DNA from: Flavobacteriaceae bacterium
Lineage (GTDB): Bacteria; Bacteroidota; Bacteroidia; Flavobacteriales; Flavobacteriaceae
DNA: 35,014 nt
Assembly: GCA_947446865.1 (NCBI GenBank)
Contig: CANFHX010000031.1
Span: forward strand, 1-35,014
Direction: 5' to 3'
Positions 23,265 to 32,043 of the stretch are shown one piece after another. How positions within the stretch are numbered: position 1 is the stretch's first letter; every line of letters starts with the position of its first letter. The translations under genes and the position numbers were made by a program. The notes beneath the pieces were generated by a model that saw only the letters and a list, made by a program, of their open reading frames with translations, was not told the origin of the DNA and made no database searches.

Positions 23265-25568
23265 TTAAACCGTTACCAAGTTATTTGGTTCTACCAAAAT
23301 TTCTTTTCCTTTAACGAAAACTGAAATTTCTTTAGTACCTTCAAGGGAGAAACTAGTTTCTTTATGGTTAACCGCTACTTTTAAAATTTGATTTCTGAAA
23401 TTGATTTTAAAAGAATAACCTTCCCATTCTTTTGGGATTTTTGGTTCAAAATGTAAAGTGTTATCTTTTACACGCATTCCGCCAAATCCTTCTACAATAC
23501 TCATCCAAGTACCGGCCATAGAGGTAATGTGACAACCTTCTTCCACCTCTTTGTTATAATCATCTAAATCTAAACGAGAAGTTCTTAAATAGAAGGTATA
23601 AGCCATATCCATTTTGTCTAAAAGAGCAGCCTGGATAGAGTGAACACATGGAGAAAGTGAACTTTCATGGACCGTAAACGGTTCGTAAAAGTCAAAATGT
23701 TTTTCTAATTGTTCTTTGGTGAAATGATCTTCAAAGAAGTAAAATCCTTGAAGGGTATCGGCTTGCTTGATATAAGGAGAACGCAAAATTCTATCCCAAG
23801 ACCATTTTTGGTTAATTGGACGTTGCGATTTATCTAAATCATGCACTTTTATCAATTCTTTATCTAAGAATCCGTCTTGTTGTAAATACACATCGTGCTC
23901 TTCAGAATAAGGGAAATACATATTGTCGGCAACTGCTTTCCAGTGGGCTATTTCGGCTTTATCTAAATGTACTTTACTCATTATTCGAGTAAAATCGGAA
24001 GTATATTCTTTTTCGGTTTTATCAATTTGTTCCATGGCATAATCGATACACCATTTCGCTAAATAATTAGTATAAAAATTATTGTTTACGTTATTTTCAT
24101 ACTCGTTAGGACCTGTTACTCCTAGAATTACATATTGATTTCGGTGGGTAGAGTAGGTGGCTCTTTGGTGCCAAAAACGAGCAATGGCAATAAGAACTTC
24201 CAATCCTTTTTCAGGGATGTAGGAATAATCTCCTGTGTAACGGTAGTAGTTAAAAATGGCAAAAGCAATCGCTCCATTTCTATGAATTTCTTCAAATGTG
24301 ATTTCCCATTCGTTATGGCATTCTTCGCCATTCATGGTAACCATTGGATATAAAGCAGCACCATTTTTGAAACCTAATTTGGCTGCATTTTCAATGGCTT
24401 TGTCCAATTGATTGTACCGATAGGTCAATAAGTTTCTTGCCACTTGTTGGTCTTTGGTCGCCATATAAAACGGAATGCAATACGCTTCTGTATCCCAATA
24501 AGTAGAACCTCCATATTTTTCGCCGGTGAATCCTTTTGGACCAATATTCAAACGAGAATCTTTTCCTAAATAGGTTTGGTTTAATTGGAAAATATTGAAA
24601 CGAATTCCTTGTTGTGCTTTTACATCCCCATCAATAGTGATGTCACTCATTTCCCAGATTTTTGCCCAAGCCTGCTTTTGATTTTCAACTAATTGAGAAT
24701 AACCAATTTCAAGTCCTTTTGCAATTACCTTTTGGGCTGCAGTTTGTGTATTTTCATGGTTTAAGGAAACCGTATAGCCACCAAGTTTTTGAATAGCACT
24801 AGTTTGTCCTTTAGCAACAGTAACTTCATAAGTGAATTGAATTCTATCGGAAGTTTTGTCAACAGCAGTTGGAGTGCAATTCAAGTTATTGCTTTCTAGC
24901 AAAATAGTATTGTGCATGAAAGTAGTTGCCGTAAAATGGGTTTTGAATGTTCTTGCTGATACAAAAGCCTCATTATTAGCATTAGTAACCTCTAATGGTT
25001 CCCAGAATTTTTCTTCCCAGTTAGCATCTTCGTTATGAACTCCAGCGTCTAGATAAGGTTGGTAAGTAATTTTGGCATCCCCATTTAATGGTACGATCTC
25101 AAAATTAATAACGCCCAATTCGTCTAAATCTAAAGAAAGAAAACGAGTTATTTTTGCTGCAAACTCCGTTCCGTTTTGCAAAGTCGCTTCAAAAGAACGG
25201 TAGTAAATACCTTCTTTCATGTTCAATTCTCTTCGGAAATTAGCAACCGATTTGCATTTGGCTAAATCTAAAATTTCGCCATTGATTTCGATGTTAATTC
25301 CAATCCAATTTGGTGCATTTAATACTTTTGCAAAATATTCTGGATAGCCATTTTTCCACCAGCCCACTTTGGTTTTGTCGGGATAGTAAATTCCGGCAAT
25401 GTAACTTCCTTGAAAAGTTTCGCCAGAATAGGTTTCTTCAAAATTGGCTCTTTGTCCCATGGCACCGTTTCCGATACTGAACAAACTCTCCGATGATTTT
25501 ACGCTTTCGGCATCAAATCCTTCTTCAATAATCGACCAATTGTGTGGTTTTATATAATCTTGATTCAT
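23265..25568 (-). CDS. GH65 phosphorylase, probably maltose phosphorylase
   Basis: This 767-aa cytoplasmic protein (no signal peptide) belongs to glycoside hydrolase family 65. Family motifs are SIGNGAMGQRANFEE (31-45), FRRELNMKEG (111-120), TYWDTEAYCIPFY (356-368), NGEECHNEWEITFEEIHRNG (413-432) and GPNEYENNVNNNFYTN (486-501) with general acid E489. Maltose phosphorylase converts maltose and phosphate into glucose and beta-glucose-1-phosphate. Trehalose, kojibiose or nigerose phosphorylases share the fold, but the neighbouring beta-phosphoglucomutase, MFS carrier and starch enzymes favour maltose. It lies third in the leftward operon, with hairpins on both sides. Confidence 0.92.
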   Translation of the reverse strand: MNQDYIKPHNWSIIEEGFDAESVKSSESLFSIGNGAMGQRANFEETYSGETFQGSYIAGIYYPDKTKVGWWKNGYPEYFAKVLNAPNWIGINIEINGEILDLAKCKSVANFRRELNMKEGIYYRSFEATLQNGTEFAAKITRFLSLDLDELGVINFEIVPLNGDAKITYQPYLDAGVHNEDANWEEKFWEPLEVTNANNEAFVSARTFKTHFTATTFMHNTILLESNNLNCTPTAVDKTSDRIQFTYEVTVAKGQTSAIQKLGGYTVSLNHENTQTAAQKVIAKGLEIGYSQLVENQKQAWAKIWEMSDITIDGDVKAQQGIRFNIFQLNQTYLGKDSRLNIGPKGFTGEKYGGSTYWDTEAYCIPFYMATKDQQVARNLLTYRYNQLDKAIENAAKLGFKNGAALYPMVTMNGEECHNEWEITFEEIHRNGAIAFAIFNYYRYTGDYSYIPEKGLEVLIAIARFWHQRATYSTHRNQYVILGVTGPNEYENNVNNNFYTNYLAKWCIDYAMEQIDKTEKEYTSDFTRIMSKVHLDKAEIAHWKAVADNMYFPYSEEHDVYLQQDGFLDKELIKVHDLDKSQRPINQKWSWDRILRSPYIKQADTLQGFYFFEDHFTKEQLEKHFDFYEPFTVHESSLSPCVHSIQAALLDKMDMAYTFYLRTSRLDLDDYNKEVEEGCHITSMAGTWMSIVEGFGGMRVKDNTLHFEPKIPKEWEGYSFKINFRNQILKVAVNHKETSFSLEGTKEISVFVKGKEILVEPNNLVTV

Positions 25569-25588
25569 TATGTTTTTGTTTAAAAAAA

Positions 25589-25646
25589 GTTTCAGGTTTC
25601 AAGTTTCAGGTTAAGTCGAACTTAAAACCTGAAACTTGAAACTTAA
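25589..25646. repeat. Intercistronic inverted repeat of GTTTCAGGTTTCAAG type
   Basis: AGGTTTCAAGTTTCAGG...TTAAGT pairs with ACTTAAAACCTGAAACTTGAAACTT (about 22 bp with a 2-nt bulge, loop CGA). It consists of CTTGAAAC/CCTGAAAC-type short units. It sits between pgmB and the GH65 gene and may act as an mRNA-stabilising hairpin in the operon. Similar AACCTGAAACTTGAAAC repeats are, as I recall, common in Flavobacterium intergenic DNA. Confidence 0.75.
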
Positions 25647-25654
25647 AACAAAAA

Positions 25655-26311
25655 TTAGTTTATTAACGATTCTATAAATGAAACATCAATAAAAGTAAAA
25701 TCTTTAAATATGTATTTTGCTTCGTGTAAGGTTGCCGCATCACCAATGCCAATGCTAATCATATTGGCCGAATTTGCTGCTTGAATTCCCGCAACAGAAT
25801 CTTCAAAAACAATTGAATTTTCGTTAGTTGCATTCAGTTTTTTTGCTGCTTGCAAGAAAACTTCTGGATCTGGTTTTGCGTTAGTAACGTCGTTTCCATC
25901 TACAATAGCGTCAAAAAGTGGTAAAATTCCAGTTTTTTCTAGTATTGGTCTCGCGTTTTTACTTGCAGAACCAAGAGCTATTAGTTGGTTTTTGTCTTTT
26001 AAATAATGCAAAACAGGAAGTACTCCTGGTAGAATTTCACTTTCATCAATATCTACTAAATAGGATAAGTAATCTTCGTTTTTTTGGATAAGCCATTTGT
26101 TTTTATCTTCTTGAGATGCTTGGATATTTCCAAGTTCTAAAATGATATCTAACGATCGAACGCGGCTAACTCCTTTTAATTGTTCGTTGTGTTCGGGTGT
26201 AAATTCGATTCCGAGTTCTTGGGATAATTTCTGCCAAGCCAAAAAATGGTATCTGGCAGTATCCACAATTACTCCGTCAAGATCGAAAATAAATGCTTTT
26301 TTGTTTGTCAT
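25655..26311 (-). CDS. pgmB: Beta-phosphoglucomutase
   Basis: This 218-aa HAD-superfamily enzyme interconverts beta-glucose-1-phosphate and glucose-6-phosphate. The HAD motif FDLDGVIVDTA contains nucleophile D10 and acid/base D12. A cap domain with the family sequence LKGVSRVRSLDIIL (about 46-59) follows, then motif II LGSASKNA, motif III K and motif IV VFEDSVAGIQAA. The KGVSR-S cap sequence distinguishes beta-PGM from other HAD phosphatases. It takes the product of the GH65 phosphorylase encoded next in the operon into glycolysis. Six nucleotides separate it from the transporter gene. Confidence 0.95.
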   Translation of the reverse strand: MTNKKAFIFDLDGVIVDTARYHFLAWQKLSQELGIEFTPEHNEQLKGVSRVRSLDIILELGNIQASQEDKNKWLIQKNEDYLSYLVDIDESEILPGVLPVLHYLKDKNQLIALGSASKNARPILEKTGILPLFDAIVDGNDVTNAKPDPEVFLQAAKKLNATNENSIVFEDSVAGIQAANSANMISIGIGDAATLHEAKYIFKDFTFIDVSFIESLIN

Positions 26312-26317
26312 TTTAAT

Positions 26318-27649
26318 TTAATGTGATAATTCTGTTTTTTCTTTTACAAAAAACACTGCTAAACCTGCAACAGCCATTGAGATACCTGCTATTACAATAA
26401 TAATAATTGGGGAACCTCCAAATACAGCAATTAATGTACTTCCTAATACTCCTGCAGCAATTTGCGGAATAGTAATGGTAGCATTAAATAATCCCATGTA
26501 AACTCCCATTTTTTCTGCTGGTAAGGAACTGGACAACATGGCATAAGGAATTGCTAAAATTGCAGCCCAAGCAAATCCAACTCCAACCATAGACAGTAAT
26601 AATAAATTTTTATCGTGTACTAAAAACATAGAAATCAATCCTAAACCTCCAAAAAGAAGTGAAAAACTGTATGTTTTTTTTCTACCGATAGCTTTTGCTA
26701 TTGTAGGAATTAGTAATGCGAAAACAGCAGCAATAGCACTGTAAAATGCAAACATAACTCCTGTCCAATCTCCTGCTTCATTAAACCCAAGTGATTTTGC
26801 ATCTAAAGCTTCTGCTCCCCAAACTTGGTTAGCGATAGCTCTAGTGGTGTAAACCCACATTAAGAAAAGAGCAACCCAGGAAAAAAACTGCACCACACCC
26901 AACTGCCAAAATATTTTTGGAGCGTTAGAAATAAGTGTGAAAATAGTAGATTTCTCTTTTTTCTCAGCAGCTTCCAAATTGATATTATTGTATAAGGCAT
27001 GTTCTTTTGGAGTATATTCTTTGGTTCTGAAAACCGTCCAAAGAACGCTTAATAATAATATTGCACCTCCAATGTAAAAAGACCAAATAACCGAATCGGC
27101 AACTTTTTCTCCAGCAGTTGGCACATTAGCTACATGAGCTTTTGTTAGCAACCAAGGAAGAAGAGAGCCAAATACAGCTCCGAAATTGATGAGAGCACTT
27201 TGCAACGAATAGCCTAGATTTTTTTGTTCGTCATTTACCATATCGCCAACAAGAGATCTAAAAGGTTGCATGGTTATGTTAAAAGAAGTATCCATTAACA
27301 ATAACATAACTGCCCCAAAAACTAATGGAGGTAATAGATTGGTAAAATTTCCTGCATTTGGCATGAAAAACATAGCTAATGCTGAAATTATTGAGCCTAA
27401 TAAAATAAAGGGTATTCTACGACCCAAACGGGTCCAGGTTTTATCACTTGAAAGACCAATAATAGGTTGTACTATTAGTCCTGCGAGAGGAGCAGCTAGC
27501 CAAAAATAACCGATGCTATGAACATCAGCTCCTAAGGCTTCTAAAATCCTGCTTGTGTTCCCGTTTTGTAGTGAATATCCTATTTGCACTCCTAAGAATC
27601 CAAAACTTAAATTCAATATTTGCCAAAAACTTAATTTGGGTTTTTTCAT
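26318..27649 (-). CDS. MFS sugar transporter, probable maltose importer
   Basis: This 443-aa inner-membrane protein has about 12 hydrophobic segments. It resembles the SLC45/GPH-like group of sugar:cation symporters, with the N-terminal NLSFGFLGVQIGYSLQNG, the loop 2-3 motif GLSSDKTWTRLGRRIPFIL (71-89) and the equivalent IGRKKTYSFS in the second half. It is first in the leftward operon with beta-PGM and the GH65 phosphorylase, so import of maltose from periplasm to cytoplasm is the natural assignment (inference from context). Its upstream region (27650-27826) holds a TATCTTTA box and an operator-like palindrome. Confidence 0.9.
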   Translation of the reverse strand: MKKPKLSFWQILNLSFGFLGVQIGYSLQNGNTSRILEALGADVHSIGYFWLAAPLAGLIVQPIIGLSSDKTWTRLGRRIPFILLGSIISALAMFFMPNAGNFTNLLPPLVFGAVMLLLMDTSFNITMQPFRSLVGDMVNDEQKNLGYSLQSALINFGAVFGSLLPWLLTKAHVANVPTAGEKVADSVIWSFYIGGAILLLSVLWTVFRTKEYTPKEHALYNNINLEAAEKKEKSTIFTLISNAPKIFWQLGVVQFFSWVALFLMWVYTTRAIANQVWGAEALDAKSLGFNEAGDWTGVMFAFYSAIAAVFALLIPTIAKAIGRKKTYSFSLLFGGLGLISMFLVHDKNLLLLSMVGVGFAWAAILAIPYAMLSSSLPAEKMGVYMGLFNATITIPQIAAGVLGSTLIAVFGGSPIIIIVIAGISMAVAGLAVFFVKEKTELSH

Positions 27650-27739
27650 TATCGTAAATTATTAAAATATTACGACAAGCATATTGCTTATCAAAACTTT
27701 TTTTTGTTTTCGAAGTAAAAAGTACAAGCTTTGATTTTG

Positions 27740-27747
27740 TAAAGATA
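27740..27747 (-). promoter_or_regulatory. Probable -7 element of the leftward sugar operon
   Basis: TATCTTTA on the minus strand matches TAnnTTTG in seven positions and is identical to the -7 element proposed for the lacI-type gene. No TTG lies about 20 nt upstream, so the -33 region is weak and an activator could be needed (inference). Upstream is a short direct repeat AGAATTTAGAATTAAGAATTTAGA. Confidence 0.45.
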
Positions 27748-27802
27748 TTAAAAGAATTAAGAAGTAAGAATTTAGAATTAAGAATTTAGAAAAAATAGTT
27801 TA

Positions 27803-27816
27803 CGAAAACGTTTTTT
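27803..27816. promoter_or_regulatory. Putative LacI-family operator upstream of the transporter operon
   Basis: CGAAAACGTTTTTT matches the perfect palindrome at 28955-28968 in 12 of 14 positions. The central AAAACGTTTT is characteristic of LacI-family operators. It lies about 55 nt upstream of the proposed -7 box of the leftward operon, just after the 3' end of the regulator gene. Confidence 0.65.
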
Positions 27817-27826
27817 TGTTGATAAA

Positions 27827-28849
27827 TTATATTGTAGATTCTCGTTCTACTAATTCAGTTTCAATAACTTCTGTTTTGTAAAGTTCTTCATATTCTTCTT
27901 CTTCAATTTCTAATTTTTCAATTAGCATTATTGCCGCTTTTTCACCCATTTTTATTCCGTTTTGACTAACGGTGGTTATGGATGGAGAAGAATATTTAGA
28001 GATAATTCCGTCAGTAAATCCAATGATAGAAATGTCTTCGGGCACTTTTTTGCCAAGTTTATTAGCGACTTTAATTGCGGTGACGGCAAAAATTTCGTTA
28101 ACGGCAAAAATAGCATCCAATTCGTTATTGGCAATTAAAGATTCGATTTGGCTTTCAAAATTATCGGTATCTTCAATTTTTAAAATTAAATTTTCATCCA
28201 ATTTAATGTCATTGTTTTTTAGAGCTTTGGTATAGCCTTCCGTTCTTAGTTTCCCTACACTTACATAATCAACGGTACTAATAAGGGCAATTTTATTAAA
28301 TCCTTTATTAATTAAAAATTGGGTAGCATTAAATGCCGCTAAATTATCGTCTATAATTACTTTATCACATAGAATATCATTGGTAACTCTGTCAAACATT
28401 ACCACTGGCATTCCTTGGTTGATAACTTCGGTAATGTGGTGAAAGTCTCTTTTTTGTTGGGTTTCTTTAGACAAGGACATTATGAAGCCATCAATACTTC
28501 CGTTAGCAAGCATTTCCATATTTATAACTTCTTTATCAAAGGATTCGTCCGATAAACAAACAATTACATTATAGCCTTTTTTATTGGCAACATGCTCTAC
28601 ACCGCTAATTACAGTTGCAAAGAAATGGTGAATAATTTCTGGGATGATTATACAAATAGTTTTGGACTTTCTGTTTTTTAAACTTAACGCTATATTGTTG
28701 GGTTTGTAGTTGTATAATTTGGCAAAAGCTTGCACCTTTTGGCGGGTGTCTTCACTTATTTCGGTGCTATCTCTCAATGATTTAGAAACGGTGGAAATAG
28801 AGACGTCTAATTCTCTTGCAATTTGCTTTAAAGTTACCTTTCTTCTCAT
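27827..28849 (-). CDS. LacI-family transcriptional regulator of maltodextrin use
   Basis: This 340-aa protein has an N-terminal LacI helix-turn-helix (TLKQIARELDVSISTVSKSL, residues 5-24, then the hinge region with NYKPNNIALSLKNRKSKTI). It continues into a periplasmic-binding-protein-like effector domain (about 62-330: ICIIIPEIIHHFFATVISGV, VVMFDRVTNDILCDKVIIDD, DAIFAVNEIFAV, ISIIGFTDGIISKYSSPSITTVSQNG). It lies between the divergent sus-like operon and the transporter/enzyme operon, with matching palindromes in front of both. A maltose or maltodextrin effector is inferred from context. It is transcribed alone from the promoter at 28882-28912. Confidence 0.94.
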   Translation of the reverse strand: MRRKVTLKQIARELDVSISTVSKSLRDSTEISEDTRQKVQAFAKLYNYKPNNIALSLKNRKSKTICIIIPEIIHHFFATVISGVEHVANKKGYNVIVCLSDESFDKEVINMEMLANGSIDGFIMSLSKETQQKRDFHHITEVINQGMPVVMFDRVTNDILCDKVIIDDNLAAFNATQFLINKGFNKIALISTVDYVSVGKLRTEGYTKALKNNDIKLDENLILKIEDTDNFESQIESLIANNELDAIFAVNEIFAVTAIKVANKLGKKVPEDISIIGFTDGIISKYSSPSITTVSQNGIKMGEKAAIMLIEKLEIEEEEYEELYKTEVIETELVERESTI

Positions 28850-28881
28850 TGTATTATTATTGATAAATGTTTAATATGGAA

Positions 28882-28912
28882 TAAAGATATATTTATTTTT
28901 TTAATCTCTCAA
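28882..28912 (-). promoter_or_regulatory. Promoter of the LacI-family regulator
   Basis: On the minus strand TTG (28912-28910) and TATCTTTA (28889-28882) are separated by 20 nt, one mismatch from TAnnTTTG. The start codon follows 32 nt downstream. Confidence 0.6.
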
Positions 28913-28954
28913 TTTTTAAGCATAAAAGATATAAAATCAGGAAAGTTTTCAACA

Positions 28955-28968
28955 CGAAAACGTTTTCG
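28955..28968. promoter_or_regulatory. Putative LacI-family operator between regulator and susC
   Basis: CGAAAACGTTTTCG is a perfect 14-bp palindrome with the central CG typical of LacI-family operators. It lies 45 nt upstream of the proposed susC -7 box and 42 nt upstream of the regulator's own -33 box, so it can serve both divergent promoters. The upstream position relative to both is more like an activator site than a classical repressor site. Confidence 0.75.
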
Positions 28969-28995
28969 GAAGCCAATAATAGGCATGTGATTTTT

Positions 28996-29021
28996 TTGTA
29001 AGAAAAATTATCATAAATTTA
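28996..29021 (+). promoter_or_regulatory. Possible susC promoter
   Basis: TTG (28996-28998) and TAAATTTA (29014-29021) are only 15 nt apart, shorter than the usual 17-23. The -7 box differs from consensus at the last base. This weak match would suit a promoter depending on an activator at 28955-28968. The start codon is 55 nt downstream of the box. Confidence 0.45.
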
Positions 29022-29076
29022 ACGTTCGAAGTTAAAGTATAAGCAAAAAAACAAATTATTAATCTAAACAAAATGT

Positions 29077-32031
29077 ATGAAAACAATTTATAACAAGTTG
29101 TTATTTTTATTACTTATGCTCCCGTTTTGTGCTATGGCACAAACAACAGTGGATGGAGTTGTTGTGGACTCAAAAACTAAACAACCAATTCCTGGAGTAA
29201 ATGTAAAAGTTCAAGGTACCCAAGGTGGTACATCAACCGATTTCGATGGTAAATTTAAGTTATCCAAACTTAAAAAAGGAGACAACTTAACGTTCTCTTT
29301 CATTGGGTACAAAAATGAAACTTTCGCTTTTGAAGGTCAAAAAACAATTTCTATTTCTTTAGTAGAAGAAGCTAATGTGTTGCAAGATGTTGTAGTACAA
29401 GTAGGTTACGGTACTGTTAAGAAAAAAGATGCAACTGGAGCTGTTGAGGTTCTTACAACAAAAGAAATGAACAAAGGTTACGTTTCTACTGTTGAAGGGC
29501 TTTTAAGTGGTAGAGCTGCTGGTGTTGTTGTGACACAAGGAGGTGCTCCTGGAGCAGGTGCTGCAATTAGAATTCGTGGAGAATCTTCTTTTAGTGCTAA
29601 AAATGACCCATTAGTTGTGGTTGATGGTGTGCCAATTGAAAATGGAATTAATTCTATCAATCCAAATGATATTGAAACAATATCTATTTTGAAAGACGCT
29701 TCTTCTACTGCAATTTATGGTAATAGAGCTTCTGCTGGTGTTATTATGATTACAACTAAGAAAGGTGAAAAAGGAGATGTAAAAGTTAGCGTAAACAATA
29801 CGATAACGGTAAATACTTTGGCTAAAAAACTAGATGCAACTTCTGCAGATGATTTTAGAGCTTTTATGAAAGACCCTGCAAACATCTCATTATACAATAT
29901 CGATTCATCTAGATTAGCTAGAATGGGTACTGCCTCTACTGATTGGCAAAAAGAGATTTTTTCTAATTCAGTTACTTTAGATAATTATGTTTCTATGAGA
30001 GGATCTTTGTTTGGAGCACTTCCTACTTCTTTCTCTTATGGCCATTCTTATGTACCAGGTATTTTAGAAACTTCTAAATACGATAGAACTACAACAGCAC
30101 TTCGTTTAAATCCTTCTTTCTTTAAAGATCATTTAAAAATTGCGGTTAACGGAAACTTAACCGTGACTAAAAATCGTTTTGCTGACGAAGGCGCTATTAA
30201 AGATGCGGTTACTTTCGATCCAACACAATCAGTATATAACACTACTGGTAAAAATGGAGGATATTTTGAGTGGTATGATACTTCGGGCAACCCAAATTTC
30301 CTTGCAACAGACAACCCGGTTGCTAAATTGAGACAAACAAACAATACTAATAAATCGTATCGTTATTTAGGAAGTATTCAAGCGGATTATAAATTCCACT
30401 TTTTGCCGGAATTGAAATTTACTGCTATTGCATCTATAGACCGTACAACTGGAGCTAGTTCTTATGAGCAAAGCAATCAAAGTATTAGTGGTTTATATAA
30501 TAATAATGTAGGTTTAGGTAATTCATCTACCGGATGGTGGACTAGTACTCAAAAAGCATTAGAATTGTATTTTAACTACACTAAAAAATTCGGAAAATTA
30601 AATGTAGATCTTACCGCTGGACATAGTTATTTAAATACAAGACAAGATAATTTCAATACTAATAACATTAATAATCCTCAAAATGTTATTAATTCAACTA
30701 ATTATTACCTAAACCCAGTTGTTAAATTAGAATCTTATTTTGGTAGAGCTAATTTTGGTTTTGATAGTAAGTATTTGTTGACTGTTAACTTAAGAAGAGA
30801 CACCTCTAACAGATTCGATCCTTCTAACCAAACTGCAATTTTTCCTGGTGCTGCTTTTGCATGGATAGCTTCTAATGAGAGCTTCTTAAAAGACAGCAAA
30901 TCTATTACAAGCCTTAAATTAAGAGCTGGATGGGGACAAACAGGACAACAAGATTTGAACTATAACTATTTTCCATACTTGCCAACTTACTTAGGAGCGT
31001 CAATAGGATCTTACTATAATTTAGGAAACTCTGTTTATAGTTCAGTTAGTCCATTATTTTATACTTCATTGTTGAAATGGGAAACCGTTACTTCTACTAA
31101 TTTAGGAACTGATTTTGAATTATTCAAAAAAGTAAAAGGAAGTTTAGATTTCTATCAAAAAGAAACTAAAGACATGTTAGCTAAAAGTGTTCCTTATCCT
31201 GATGGGGCAAACCTTTCTAATAGTGGTCCAAGAAACTTTGGTAACCTAAGAACTAGAGGTATTGAATTAAACTTGAATTCGGATATAGTTAAAACAAATA
31301 ATTTTACTTGGAATGTTAATTTTAATACTAACTACCAAAAAAGAGAAATTACTGCTACAGCTACTGATGGTACAGATGCTCCTGGAATAAATACAGGGGA
31401 TATTTCTGGAGGTGTTGGTAACACTATTCAAATGCAAACTACAGGATACGCACCTTATTCTTTCTATACTTACGAACAAGTTTACGGAACAGATGGTAAG
31501 CCTTTAGAGGGAGTATATGTGGATAGAAATGGAGACGGTGTAATCAACTCTAAAGATATGTACCATTACAAAAAACCCTATGCGGATTTCATTTTTGGTT
31601 TTATGTCAAACATGAGCTACAAAAAATGGGATTTTTCTATGTCTTGGAGAGCTAGTTTAGGAAACTATAACTATAATAACGTAGATTCTTCTAATGGTTA
31701 TTTAGCTAAATCAATTAGTCAACTTACACCTTTAAACAACATTAATCCAAGTTTCTTTAGTTCAGGATTTGTAAATGAAGGAAATAATAGATATTTTTCT
31801 GATTATTATATTCAAAACGCATCTTTCATTAAGTTAGATAACGTTTCTGTAGGATATAACTTTAGCCAGCCTTTTGGTAAAAATACTACTGCTAAATTGT
31901 CTTTAGGTGTTCAAAATGCATTAACTATAACTAAATACAAAGGTTTAGATCCTGAAGTTTTTGGAGGTATTGATAATATGATCTACCCAAGAGCAAGAAT
32001 GTATGTAGTAGGATGTAATGTTAACTTTTAA
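29077..32031 (+). CDS. susC: SusC-like TonB-dependent outer membrane transporter
   Basis: This 984-aa protein has signal peptide 1-22 (MPFCAMAQ). A carboxypeptidase-regulatory-like domain (about 23-100, VDGVVVDSKTKQPIPGVNV) precedes the TonB-box-like DVVVQVGYG (104-112). The plug (about 114-230) carries the SusC signature LKDASSTAIYGNRASAGVI (205-223). The rest is a 22-strand barrel ending in an aromatic residue (VNF). It imports maltodextrins across the outer membrane using TonB energy, with the SusD lid encoded 12 nt downstream. Sugar specificity is inferred from the adjacent GH13, GH31 and GH65 genes. Length is typical for flavobacterial maltodextrin SusC. Confidence 0.96.
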   Translation: MKTIYNKLLFLLLMLPFCAMAQTTVDGVVVDSKTKQPIPGVNVKVQGTQGGTSTDFDGKFKLSKLKKGDNLTFSFIGYKNETFAFEGQKTISISLVEEANVLQDVVVQVGYGTVKKKDATGAVEVLTTKEMNKGYVSTVEGLLSGRAAGVVVTQGGAPGAGAAIRIRGESSFSAKNDPLVVVDGVPIENGINSINPNDIETISILKDASSTAIYGNRASAGVIMITTKKGEKGDVKVSVNNTITVNTLAKKLDATSADDFRAFMKDPANISLYNIDSSRLARMGTASTDWQKEIFSNSVTLDNYVSMRGSLFGALPTSFSYGHSYVPGILETSKYDRTTTALRLNPSFFKDHLKIAVNGNLTVTKNRFADEGAIKDAVTFDPTQSVYNTTGKNGGYFEWYDTSGNPNFLATDNPVAKLRQTNNTNKSYRYLGSIQADYKFHFLPELKFTAIASIDRTTGASSYEQSNQSISGLYNNNVGLGNSSTGWWTSTQKALELYFNYTKKFGKLNVDLTAGHSYLNTRQDNFNTNNINNPQNVINSTNYYLNPVVKLESYFGRANFGFDSKYLLTVNLRRDTSNRFDPSNQTAIFPGAAFAWIASNESFLKDSKSITSLKLRAGWGQTGQQDLNYNYFPYLPTYLGASIGSYYNLGNSVYSSVSPLFYTSLLKWETVTSTNLGTDFELFKKVKGSLDFYQKETKDMLAKSVPYPDGANLSNSGPRNFGNLRTRGIELNLNSDIVKTNNFTWNVNFNTNYQKREITATATDGTDAPGINTGDISGGVGNTIQMQTTGYAPYSFYTYEQVYGTDGKPLEGVYVDRNGDGVINSKDMYHYKKPYADFIFGFMSNMSYKKWDFSMSWRASLGNYNYNNVDSSNGYLAKSISQLTPLNNINPSFFSSGFVNEGNNRYFSDYYIQNASFIKLDNVSVGYNFSQPFGKNTTAKLSLGVQNALTITKYKGLDPEVFGGIDNMIYPRARMYVVGCNVNF

Positions 32032-32043
32032 TAAAAAAACGTT

